Origin: CAZVAO01 sp964625175
Lineage (GTDB): Bacteria > Bacillota > UBA994 > PWPR01
Length of the DNA stretch: 8,162 nucleotides
Direction: 5' to 3'
Assembly: GCA_964625175.1 (NCBI GenBank)
Contig: CAZVAO010000103.1
Span: 1-8,162 of the forward strand
In this document: positions 1-5,229 of the stretch, one piece after another
How positions within the stretch are numbered: position 1 is the stretch's first letter
Layout of the letters: each line of letters opens with the position of its first letter
The notes under the pieces: model-generated
Told to the model about the DNA's origin: nothing
Seen by the model: the letters and a program-made list of their open reading frames with translations, nothing else
Databases searched by the model: none
Program-made: the position numbers and the translations under genes

Positions 1-70
1 TCCCTAGTCCCTAGTCCCTAGTCCCTAGTCCCTAGTCCCTAGTCCCTAGTCCCTAACACCTAACGCCTAT
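1..70. repeat. 7-bp tandem repeat array (TCCCTAG), decaying toward the Nudix gene
   Basis: Seven exact copies of TCCCTAG occupy 1-49. They are followed in the same 7-bp register by TCCCTAA (50-56), CACCTAA (57-63) and CGCCTAT (64-70). The copies therefore decay toward the gene while CCTA stays constant. Read on the minus strand the unit is TAGGGAC, and the TAG stop of the Nudix gene (69-67) is the TAG of the innermost degenerate unit. The array is cut by the window start, so its full length is unknown. It has no spacers and is not a CRISPR array. Its role is unknown; slipped-strand expansion is the simplest origin. Confidence 0.95.
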
Positions 71-684
71 GCCTCTACACGCAAAATCTGAACAAGGTTT
101 TGAATAACCCTGGCGGTTAATCCCCAAATGACGCGATCTTGGTAAAAATAGAAAGGGACATCATAGTTGCTACTATTCCAGGGGTATTGACGCCCACCCG
201 GGATATAATCGAAGGGGAAGTTGTCGCTGGGTGAATTGTTGACATTGACATGGTGCATTTCTGGGGCATTGTCAAGAAAATACTGTAAGGGAACTGTAAA
301 GAGTTCGGCTACCTCAGCGGGAGATGGCTTGAGATTTTCAAACTGTGCATCTAGCAAGGCGACGCCCGCATGGACTGTGCGATGGACGCCGACACTGGCG
401 ATGTCTAACTCACCGAGCCAACTGAGCTGACTATCGGTTAAGCCAATTTCTTCGCATGTTTCACGGCATGCCGCATTTTGCCAAGATTCGTTCATTTCTA
501 AACGACCGCCAGGAAAGGAGATCTCTCCAGGCTGTTGGCGCATATAGTGATTGCGCACTTCAAAAAGAACCTGAACGTCATCATTGATGGGCAATAGGGG
601 TACTAACACCGCGTACTCGCGATGCCCGGGCGGAAACTGTTCTTGGCGTTCATTTATTTTATTGATTATCGATGTTATATGCAA
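67..684 (-). CDS. Nudix hydrolase, CoA diphosphatase-like (NudL/YeaB type)
   Basis: Predicted to hydrolyse a nucleoside-diphosphate derivative, probably coenzyme A or acyl-CoA, to a phosphopantetheine product and 3',5'-ADP in the cytoplasm. The Nudix box GX5EX7REUXEEXGU is complete at residues 60-82: G60, E66, R74-E75, E78-E79, G81. Thr takes the usual hydrophobic position after RE. Just before it is RNHYMRQQPGEISFPGG, close to the UPF0035 pattern that marks CoA-diphosphatase Nudix enzymes. The length of 205 residues fits the family. The frame opens at a GTG (693-691), but the Shine-Dalgarno AGGAG (697-693) touches that GTG. It sits 8 nt before an in-frame TTG (684-682), so TTG is the chosen start. 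The gene is divergent from the ferritin. The Nudix fold is certain; the CoA substrate is inferred from the motif. Confidence 0.85.
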   Translation of the reverse strand: MHITSIINKINERQEQFPPGHREYAVLVPLLPINDDVQVLFEVRNHYMRQQPGEISFPGGRLEMNESWQNAACRETCEEIGLTDSQLSWLGELDIASVGVHRTVHAGVALLDAQFENLKPSPAEVAELFTVPLQYFLDNAPEMHHVNVNNSPSDNFPFDYIPGGRQYPWNSSNYDVPFYFYQDRVIWGLTARVIQNLVQILRVEA

Positions 685-692
685 AGAAATCA

Positions 693-697
693 CTCCT
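693..697 (-). promoter_or_regulatory. Shine-Dalgarno of the Nudix gene (decides start)
   Basis: On the minus strand AGGAG is followed by 8 nt and then TTG at 684-682. The upstream in-frame GTG at 693-691 overlaps the SD itself and cannot be positioned correctly on the ribosome. This supports a TTG start. Confidence 0.7.
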
Positions 698-698
698 G

Positions 699-707
699 TG
701 ATATAAT
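699..707 (+). promoter_or_regulatory. Extended -10 promoter for ferritin
   Basis: TGATATAAT matches the extended -10 consensus TGnTATAAT exactly. The -35 region 16-18 bp upstream (about 678-685) is poor, which is acceptable for an extended -10 promoter. The expected transcript start is near 714, giving a leader of about 34 nt before the ferritin ATG. The call rests on the sequence match only. Confidence 0.55.
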
Positions 708-711
708 AATG

Positions 712-726
712 TTGTATAGATTATAA
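712..726. promoter_or_regulatory. PerR-box-like operator between Nudix and ferritin
   Basis: TTGTATAGATTATAA matches the Bacillus PerR consensus TTATAATNATTATAA at 11 of 14 defined positions, with the right half perfect. It matches the Fur 7-1-7 box at only 9 of 14. It covers the expected ferritin transcript start and overlaps a possible minus-strand -10 (TATAAT, 725-720) for the Nudix gene, so a bound repressor could affect both. Peroxide-responsive control of iron storage genes is well known in Firmicutes. The region is AT-rich, so a chance match is possible. Confidence 0.35.
720..725 (-). promoter_or_regulatory. Possible -10 for the Nudix gene
   Basis: The minus strand reads TATAAT here, about 36 nt upstream of the TTG start. 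No good -35 lies 16-18 bp upstream (about 742-748), so support is limited to the -10 hexamer and its position. Confidence 0.3.
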
Positions 727-747
727 CTTAAATTTAGGAGGGTTAAT

Positions 748-1244
748 ATGTTATCTCAGAAATTAACAGACGCGATTAACGATCAATTGAACTTTGAACT
801 GTCATCTGGTCATATTTATGTAGCGATGGCTGCATGGTGTGCAGATAATGATTTGCCTGGATTCACCAACTGGTTTGTTGTTCAAGAGCAAGAAGAGCGC
901 TTCCATGCGATGAAGTTCTTTGGTTTTTTAACTGAAATGGAAGCTAAGCCGATTTTGACGGGTATGCCCGATGTTCAAAATGAATTTAACTCTTTGGCAG
1001 AAGTATTCGAAGTGGCTTTAAATCATGAGAAAATTGTGACATCAAGAATCTATAACTTAATGGATATTGCGCATGAAGAGCGAGAATACCGAACGATTAG
1101 TCTATTGAATTGGTTCATCGATGAGCAACGTGAAGAAGAAGACACGTTTACGACTATGTTGGCAAATGTACGTCGAATTGAGAGTAATGGCAATCAATTG
1201 TATCAATTGGATAAAGAGGCTGGTACCAGAGTCTTTACTCCACC
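748..1244 (+). CDS. ftnA: Bacterial-type ferritin (3' end lost in assembly gap)
   Basis: Iron-storage protein that oxidises Fe(II) at a ferroxidase centre and stores it as mineral in a 24-subunit cytoplasmic shell. The visible 165 residues cover a four-helix ferritin domain. The ligands fall at the same numbers as in E. coli FtnA: E17, Y24, E50, H53, E94, Q127 and E130. It is the non-haem type: position 52 is Phe rather than the haem-ligand Met of bacterioferritins. E. coli FtnA is 165 residues, so only a few codons and the stop should be missing. The start is ATG 748, preceded by AGGAGGG (736-742) at good spacing. It is divergent from the Nudix gene, with a PerR-like site between. The reading frame stays open through the Ns only because they hide the stop. 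Confidence 0.93.
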
Positions 1245-1344
1245 NNNNNNNNNNNNNNNNNNNNNNNNNNNNNNNNNNNNNNNNNNNNNNNNNNNNNNNN
1301 NNNNNNNNNNNNNNNNNNNNNNNNNNNNNNNNNNNNNNNNNNNN
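1245..1344. other. Assembly gap of 100 N
   Basis: Exactly 100 consecutive Ns, the conventional placeholder for a scaffold gap of unknown size. It hides the end of the ferritin gene, any terminator, and the region just upstream of the next gene's ribosome binding site. The real distance between the two genes is unknown. Confidence 0.98.
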
Positions 1345-1367
1345 AAAACATATGGGCATTTCTTTAT

Positions 1368-1373
1368 AAGGAG
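1368..1373 (+). promoter_or_regulatory. Shine-Dalgarno that selects the GTG start of the flavin-binding gene
   Basis: AAGGAG lies 7 nt before GTG 1381. The in-frame ATG at 1375 is only 1 nt from it, too close to be used. Confidence 0.7.
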
Positions 1374-1380
1374 AATGTTT

Positions 1381-1866
1381 GTGAAAAAATATCATATGAT
1401 TAAAGAAGAATTGGCGGTAACGGATCAGCAAGAGCTTGTTGGGATTCTTAGCGAGAACAAATTTGTTACGCTAGCCCTTTGTAAAGATAATATCCCTTAT
1501 GCGGTCACGCTGAGTTATGGCTATGATTCCGCTAGAGAAGTCTTATATATGCATTGTGCTAATAAAGGTAAGAAACTTGACTTTATACGGGGTAATCCAC
1601 GGGTTTGCGCTACGATTATCACAGATAAAGGTTATGAGGATGGCAAGTGCAATCATGGTTATGCCTCAGTTGTGATCGATGGAACAATCCGCGAGTTGAA
1701 TATGGTGGAAGCTAAACACGCCTTGATCACGATGACGGGCCATCTTGAAAGCGCCCCTCAAGAGCGCCAGGGCCGCCTGCCGCATATGGATGAGGTGATT
1801 GAGAAGATTGTGGTTTTAGAGCTCAGCGTAGATGAGATTAGTGGACGCCGTTCACGCATAAAATAG
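1381..1866 (+). CDS. Pyridoxamine 5'-phosphate oxidase-like flavin-binding protein (NimA-type)
   Basis: A 161-residue protein of the split-barrel FMN-binding superfamily that includes pyridoxamine-phosphate oxidase and the NimA nitroimidazole-resistance reductases. Recognisable blocks in order are an N-terminal helix (residues 6-26), LALCKDNIPYAVTLSYGY (31-48), the core strand and loop LYMHCANKGKKLDFIRGNP (55-73) with its GKKLD phosphate-binding segment, and a C-terminal strand VVLELSVDEISGR (144-156). It has three Cys of note, C59, C76 and C90. The start is GTG 1381 because AAGGAG (1368-1373) fits it and not the ATG at 1375. It is unlikely to be a true PdxH, which is longer and has a different C-terminus. 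Many relatives bind FMN, haem or F420, and the substrate is unknown. Whether it is co-transcribed with the ferritin cannot be judged across the gap. Confidence 0.8.
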   Translation: MKKYHMIKEELAVTDQQELVGILSENKFVTLALCKDNIPYAVTLSYGYDSAREVLYMHCANKGKKLDFIRGNPRVCATIITDKGYEDGKCNHGYASVVIDGTIRELNMVEAKHALITMTGHLESAPQERQGRLPHMDEVIEKIVVLELSVDEISGRRSRIK

Positions 1867-1967
1867 TTCTGAGTGGTATAAATGGGTGATCTTAGATTCA
1901 CTGAAGTGCGGATTCATCTTTGAGAACCTTTGCTTTGAGCGCTCTGTATTTCGAGCGATAATTACTT

Positions 1968-2018
1968 ATGGGGCCTGTCCCCAGTGGTCAACAACTGACC
2001 ACTGGGGACAGGCCCTAT
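1968..2018. repeat. Perfect 20-bp inverted repeat with 5-nt loop (REP/MITE-like hairpin)
   Basis: The left arm at 1971-1990 (starting GGGCCTGTCCCC) and the right arm at 1996-2015 are perfect reverse complements around the loop ACAAC. Beyond them a G-T wobble and two A-T pairs extend the stem to 1968-2018. The right side is followed by TATTGGTTGA rather than a T-run, so it is a poor intrinsic terminator. It is much more GC-rich than its surroundings, which suggests an inserted repeat element. The words GGGGACA and GGGACAGG recur at 8109-8125. Confidence 0.85.
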
Positions 2019-2226
2019 TGGTTGATAGCGGCTTTATTGGCTGCCTATTGCAGACTAAAATGGTGCGAAAGTCATTGGCAATTAGCTAGTGGAGCGTAAA
2101 ACCACCAATAAACTCTTTAAAATGTATAATATGCATGAATAATCGACTCAACAGCATCGCAAATGAATGAAATACAAAGAAATATGAAATAATAGTGCAA
2201 TATATGAAATTAATTAAGGAAATTCC

Positions 2227-2255
2227 TTGCATAAATATTATATATAGTGTATATT
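2227..2255 (+). promoter_or_regulatory. Putative promoter of the opp operon
   Basis: TTGCAT (2227-2232) and TATATT (2250-2255) are separated by 17 bp, with the -10 matching 5 of 6 and the -35 only 3 of 6. Expected transcription start is near 2262, giving a leader of about 200 nt before the oppA ATG. The surroundings are very AT-rich, so other -10 choices exist. Confidence 0.45.
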
Positions 2256-2261
2256 TGTGCA
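2228..2261. promoter_or_regulatory. 11-bp dyad enclosing the opp promoter (candidate operator)
   Basis: TGCATAAATAT (2228-2238) and ATATTTGTGCA (2251-2261) are inverted repeats with one mismatch, separated by 12 bp. They cover the -35, spacer and -10 of the predicted promoter. This geometry would suit a dimeric regulator that blocks polymerase. A further TGCAATATAT at 2196-2205 resembles one half-site. The regulator is unknown. Confidence 0.4.
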
Positions 2262-2295
2262 GTAACTATTTTTAGAATAACAAAGAGGTGATGAA

Positions 2296-2469
2296 ATGAT
2301 TAGCGGACGTACCGGCACCCGGCTGGAAAACAGCGGTGAGCGGGTGAGCCAAATGAAGAGGATTTTAGAAACAGTAAACGGAATAATACGGCATTGCCGG
2401 AGATTATCAGCTGATCACTACAACTTTGTAACGATAAATAATCAAATTTTAAGGAGAAACAAATTATGA
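2296..2469 (+). CDS. Possible 57-residue leader peptide upstream of oppA, unknown function
   Basis: An ATG at 2296 is preceded by AAAGAGGTGAT (2282-2292), nearly the full anti-Shine-Dalgarno complement with one base missing. The G-run lies about 7 nt from the ATG. The frame runs 57 codons and stops at TGA 2467-2469, so the stop overlaps the oppA start as ATGA, typical of translational coupling. The peptide begins MISGRTGTRLENSGERVS, is basic, with many Arg residues, and has no signal peptide or membrane segment. I do not recognise a family. Against it: the codons are unusual for the window (several CGG, AGG, AGA, ATA), oppA has its own good ribosome binding site, and the stretch may instead be a structured RNA leader. 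It is too short to be certain. Confidence 0.4.
   Translation: MISGRTGTRLENSGERVSQMKRILETVNGIIRHCRRLSADHYNFVTINNQILRRNKL
2314..2350 (+). promoter_or_regulatory. Structured leader element 1 (nested hairpin)
   Basis: An outer stem pairs GGC (2314-2316) and ACCCG (2317-2321) with CGGGT (2341-2345) and GCC (2348-2350), leaving GA as a bulge. It encloses the hairpin GCTG-GAAAA-CAGC (2322-2334). The segment is distinctly GC-richer than the flanking leader. It does not match any riboswitch class I can recall. Confidence 0.35.
2383..2407 (+). promoter_or_regulatory. Structured leader element 2 (hairpin)
   Basis: ATAAT (2383-2387) and CGGC (2389-2392) pair with GCCG (2396-2399) and ATTAT (2403-2407) around the loop ATT, with small internal bulges. 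It lies about 44 nt before the oppA ribosome binding site. Confidence 0.3.
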
Positions 2470-4118
2470 AAAAACTTTCAACAATCGCTATTTTACTCTT
2501 AGTGTTAGCAATGGCCGCAGCGGGATGTACGCCAGCAGCCGAACCCGATACACCTGATCCAGGGGATGCTACGACAGAGCCAGTTTTTGGTGGCACCTAT
2601 ACGTATGGTATCGCAGGTGAACCAACCACCCTCAATCCAATGTTCTCTACAGACTCCATCACAAGTGATATTACCAACTTGGTTTATGAGAGCCTGCTCA
2701 AAACAAATGAAAACCTTGAACTTGAAGGCGAAATTGCTGACAGCTGGACGATTTCTGATGATGGACTATTGATTACCTTCAACTTGAAGGACGACGTCTA
2801 TTTTACCGATGGTGTGCAGTTGACCTCTAAAGATGTTAAGTTCACCTATGACACAATCATGGACCCCGACTATTCTGGTGTTCGTGCCCGTGATGTCAAA
2901 TATGTAACAGAAGTTGTAGCTCCTTCTGATTTTGTTGTGGAGTTCCATTTATCTCAAGTAGACGTTCCGATGATGTACACATTAGCTTATTCAACCCACG
3001 GGATTATTCCTGAGCATATTTTCGGCAGTACACCTGTTATCGATTTGAAAGAACATGTGAACTCTTGGGAGCCCATTGGTAGTGGTCCATACAAACTCAC
3101 CGAGTATCAACCAGGTCAATACATTGTCCTAGATGCAAACACGGACTACCATGGTGAAGGGCCTTATATCGAAACGGTCATGATTAAGATTTATCAAGAC
3201 AACCAAGTATTATTGGCCGCTTTTGAAAATGGTGACATTGATTATATTGATACGATCCCTGTTGATGATATCGATCATGTTGAAACAGTTTTGGCTGACC
3301 AAGCTACTTTCGTAGAGGCACCACTAAATGGTTACTTCTATATTGGTCTTAAGCAGAACCATCCAATACTAGGCGACCTTAAAGTTCGTCAAGCTATGAT
3401 GTATAGTCTTGATCGTCAAAGTATTATTGACACAGTCTTTAAAGGCTACGGTACAATGGTCAATACCCATAGTGTTCCATTCTCTTGGGCTTACAACAAT
3501 GACATCAACCAGTATCCACAGAACATTGAATTAGCGATCAGTCTCCTTGAAGAAGCTGGCTGGGACACGGTCGGTGATGATGGTATTCGCACGAATGCCA
3601 ATGGCGATAAATTTAGCTTTGTACTCGTTTCAATGACTGGCCAAGAAGAAAAAGCCAACGTTATTGCAATGGTCAAAGAACAGTGGAAAGCCGTTGGTAT
3701 CGATATGCAGGTTGAGTATTATGAGCGTTCTGTCTTATTCAGTCAGTATCTTGACGTCGGCAAGTTTGAAGCTTATATGTGGGGTTGGAACTTATCGCTT
3801 GATCCTGACTGCTACATCACCTTCCATTCAGATGCCGCACTCGACGAAAACGGAGTTCTCCAAGGTTTCAATGATGTAGAGTATAAAAATGCCGAAGTGG
3901 ATCAATTGCTTGAAGAAGGGCGTTTGACATTTGATACTGAAGAGCGCAAGGTAATTTACGGTCAGATTTATCAGATACTTAATGAAGAGCTACCTTACAT
4001 CTTCCTTTATACAACGAACAATGTAAAAGGTATGTCAAATAAGATGAAGGATGTTGTTTGGTCGCCACTCTTCCCAATCGATATCAACAAATGGTACATT
4101 GACCCTGCTTTCCATTAG
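2466..4118 (+). CDS. oppA: Peptide/nickel-type ABC transporter substrate-binding lipoprotein
   Basis: Captures the solute outside the membrane and delivers it to the permease pair encoded downstream. Residues 1-20 are a lipoprotein signal peptide: KK at 2-3, a hydrophobic stretch 7-19 and a lipobox-like AAGC with the lipidated C21. A flexible Pro/Asp/Thr-rich linker follows (22-40). The rest is a family-5 solute-binding protein (SBP_bac_5). Its hallmarks are GEPTTLNPMFSTD (51-63), NLVYESLL (71-78), ADSWTISDDG (91-100) and SKDVKFTYDT (121-130). Near the C-terminus is WGWNLSLDPDCY. The 550 residues match OppA/DppA/AppA lengths. The start is ATG 2466 with AAGGAG (2451-2456) 9 nt upstream. Di- or oligopeptides are most likely, but nickel, opine or sugar substrates occur in this family and cannot be excluded. 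Confidence 0.9.
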   Translation: MKKLSTIAILLLVLAMAAAGCTPAAEPDTPDPGDATTEPVFGGTYTYGIAGEPTTLNPMFSTDSITSDITNLVYESLLKTNENLELEGEIADSWTISDDGLLITFNLKDDVYFTDGVQLTSKDVKFTYDTIMDPDYSGVRARDVKYVTEVVAPSDFVVEFHLSQVDVPMMYTLAYSTHGIIPEHIFGSTPVIDLKEHVNSWEPIGSGPYKLTEYQPGQYIVLDANTDYHGEGPYIETVMIKIYQDNQVLLAAFENGDIDYIDTIPVDDIDHVETVLADQATFVEAPLNGYFYIGLKQNHPILGDLKVRQAMMYSLDRQSIIDTVFKGYGTMVNTHSVPFSWAYNNDINQYPQNIELAISLLEEAGWDTVGDDGIRTNANGDKFSFVLVSMTGQEEKANVIAMVKEQWKAVGIDMQVEYYERSVLFSQYLDVGKFEAYMWGWNLSLDPDCYITFHSDAALDENGVLQGFNDVEYKNAEVDQLLEEGRLTFDTEERKVIYGQIYQILNEELPYIFLYTTNNVKGMSNKMKDVVWSPLFPIDINKWYIDPAFH

Positions 4119-4181
4119 AGTCATAAATAGGCAAAAAACATACTTAGCAAATAGCTTCACCATAACTCTGTAATATTTTAG

Positions 4182-4222
4182 ATTGAACTTTGCCCTAGGT
4201 AATCTCTGGGGCGAAGTTCAAT
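4182..4222 (+). terminator. Long intercistronic hairpin between oppA and oppB (partial terminator/attenuator)
   Basis: ATTGAACTTTGCCC (4182-4195) pairs with GGGCGAAGTTCAAT (4209-4222), 14 bp with one G-U pair. Four further inner pairs shrink the loop to about 5 nt. Only ATGTTTG follows, so the U-run is weak. It ends 10 nt before the oppB ribosome binding site. Such hairpins after binding-protein genes are known to stabilise the upstream mRNA and reduce downstream expression, giving excess binding protein; that role is inferred here. Confidence 0.7.
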
Positions 4223-4232
4223 ATGTTTGAAC

Positions 4233-4238
4233 GAGGAG
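4233..4238 (+). promoter_or_regulatory. Shine-Dalgarno that selects the oppB start
   Basis: GAGGAG lies 8 nt before ATG 4247. The in-frame upstream ATG at 4223 directly abuts the hairpin, has no ribosome binding site, and would place this SD inside the gene. Confidence 0.75.
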
Positions 4239-4246
4239 TCTTGATT

Positions 4247-5218
4247 ATGAGTAAATACATAGCTAGAAGGATCGGACAGATGTTAATTGTCTTGATCGGG
4301 ATATCAATTATATCATTTGCGATTATGCAATTAGCACCGGGAGATCCGATAGAGCTCTTAGCGGATCGTAATGCCACCCCTGCTGAAAAAGCTCATATTC
4401 GGGAGTTATACGGCCTTGATCGACCATTGTATGTTCAGTATTTCAGCTGGATCAGCAAGGTGGTGCAAGGGGACTTTGGCAATTCCTATGTAACGGGGAA
4501 GCCCGTGTTACAGATGATTGCTGAGCGCTTGCCCGCAACACTGGCCTTAAATTTTATTGCGATGATTATTATCTATTTGTTGGCCATCCCGATCGGTATG
4601 CTTTCTGCGTTACGACAGTATTCTTGGTTTGATCAAATTTCGACGACATTAGCATTCTTAGGACGAGCGATACCGCAGTTCTGGTTTGCTTTGTTGCTGA
4701 TTTACTTGGTGGGTATGAAAGTTGATTTTATCGAGATCGCTGGAATGGCAACCTATGGTGTGGAGTGGGGTAAGGAAGCTTTCTTCACCGTTTTCAAAGA
4801 CCGTCTCAGTTATATCATTCTGCCACTTACTGTATTAGTGTTTAGCGGAATGGCTGGAATCGTGCGTTACATGCGTGCGAGCATGCTGGATGTCGTTAAT
4901 CAAGATTATATTCGTACAGCTCGTGCCAAAGGTTTGTCAGAGCGCAAGGTGGTTACAGGACATGCGATGCGCAATGCGATGCTCCCTATTGTGACATTGA
5001 TTGGTTTTGAATTGACCATTATGTTCAGTGGATCAGTCGTAATCGAAACGATTTTCTCTTGGCCAGGGATTGGGCTTTTAGCCGTAAATTCAATCTTCCA
5101 ACGCGACTACATGGTTGTTATGGCTTTCAATATGTTGGGTGCTGTTATGACCGTTGTTGGGATGTTTCTGGCAGATATGCTTTATCTGGTCGTTGATCCT
5201 CGTATTAAGTTGGACTAG
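4247..5218 (+). CDS. oppB: Peptide-type ABC transporter permease (OppB/DppB)
   Basis: One of two integral membrane subunits forming the import channel. The chosen start gives 323 residues beginning MSKYIARR, the usual N-terminus of DppB-type permeases, with a first membrane helix at about 9-29. Then come LAPGDP (29-34), an extracytoplasmic region with LYGLDRPLYVQYFSW (54-68) and GDFGNS (75-80), and further helices at about 98-118, 134-156, 187-207 and 247-267, with a last one near 289-315. The cytoplasmic EAA loop that docks with the ATPase is DYIRTARAKGLSERKV (220-235). The C-terminus VVDPRIKLD is typical. It follows the hairpin and precedes oppC by 11 bp. The longer frame from 4223 adds eight residues of no family character. 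Confidence 0.93.
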   Translation: MSKYIARRIGQMLIVLIGISIISFAIMQLAPGDPIELLADRNATPAEKAHIRELYGLDRPLYVQYFSWISKVVQGDFGNSYVTGKPVLQMIAERLPATLALNFIAMIIIYLLAIPIGMLSALRQYSWFDQISTTLAFLGRAIPQFWFALLLIYLVGMKVDFIEIAGMATYGVEWGKEAFFTVFKDRLSYIILPLTVLVFSGMAGIVRYMRASMLDVVNQDYIRTARAKGLSERKVVTGHAMRNAMLPIVTLIGFELTIMFSGSVVIETIFSWPGIGLLAVNSIFQRDYMVVMAFNMLGAVMTVVGMFLADMLYLVVDPRIKLD

Positions 5219-5229
5219 GAGGTGCAATC

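Larger units (their letters stand above)
1867..2295. other. Intergenic region of about 430 bp, no supported gene
   Basis: No convincing coding sequence is seen on either strand. An open frame at 1886-2089 runs through the palindrome, lacks a ribosome binding site and has no recognisable protein character. The region holds the perfect inverted repeat at 1968-2018, then AT-rich DNA from about 2100 with three ATGAAAT words (2167, 2184, 2204), and then the putative opp promoter near 2227-2255. No clear U-tract terminator for the upstream gene was found. Confidence 0.7.

Noticed and set aside
1..70. CRISPR array or telomere
   Set aside because: The 7-bp units are contiguous with no spacers, and the chromosome context is bacterial with genes running directly into the array.
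748..1866. Single 372-residue frame spanning the Ns
   Set aside because: The Ns hide stop codons. Ferritin is complete in length before the gap and the downstream protein has its own ribosome site and start.
1968..2018. Rho-independent terminator of the NimA-like gene
   Set aside because: No T-run follows on either side and it lies about 100 bp past the stop. The hairpin is kept as a repeat rather than a terminator, though bidirectional termination is not excluded.
1886..2089. 67-codon plus-strand open frame
   Set aside because: It runs through the perfect palindrome, has no ribosome binding site and shows no protein-like composition.
2200..2230. CodY box upstream of opp
   Set aside because: The best alignment around AATTAAGGAAATT matches the AATTTTCWGAAAATT consensus poorly, especially at the centre.
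2314..2407. Known riboswitch (c-di-GMP, guanidine, glycine, fluoride, ZTP) in the opp leader
   Set aside because: None of the conserved core words of these classes that I can recall is present in the expected order.
2300..2596. 98-codon minus-strand open frame opposite the leader and oppA start
   Set aside because: It is antisense to the oppA signal peptide, has no recognisable domain, and is best explained as a shadow.
4223..4246. Longer oppB from ATG 4223
   Set aside because: It has no ribosome binding site, abuts the hairpin and adds residues outside the family alignment; GAGGAG fits ATG 4247.
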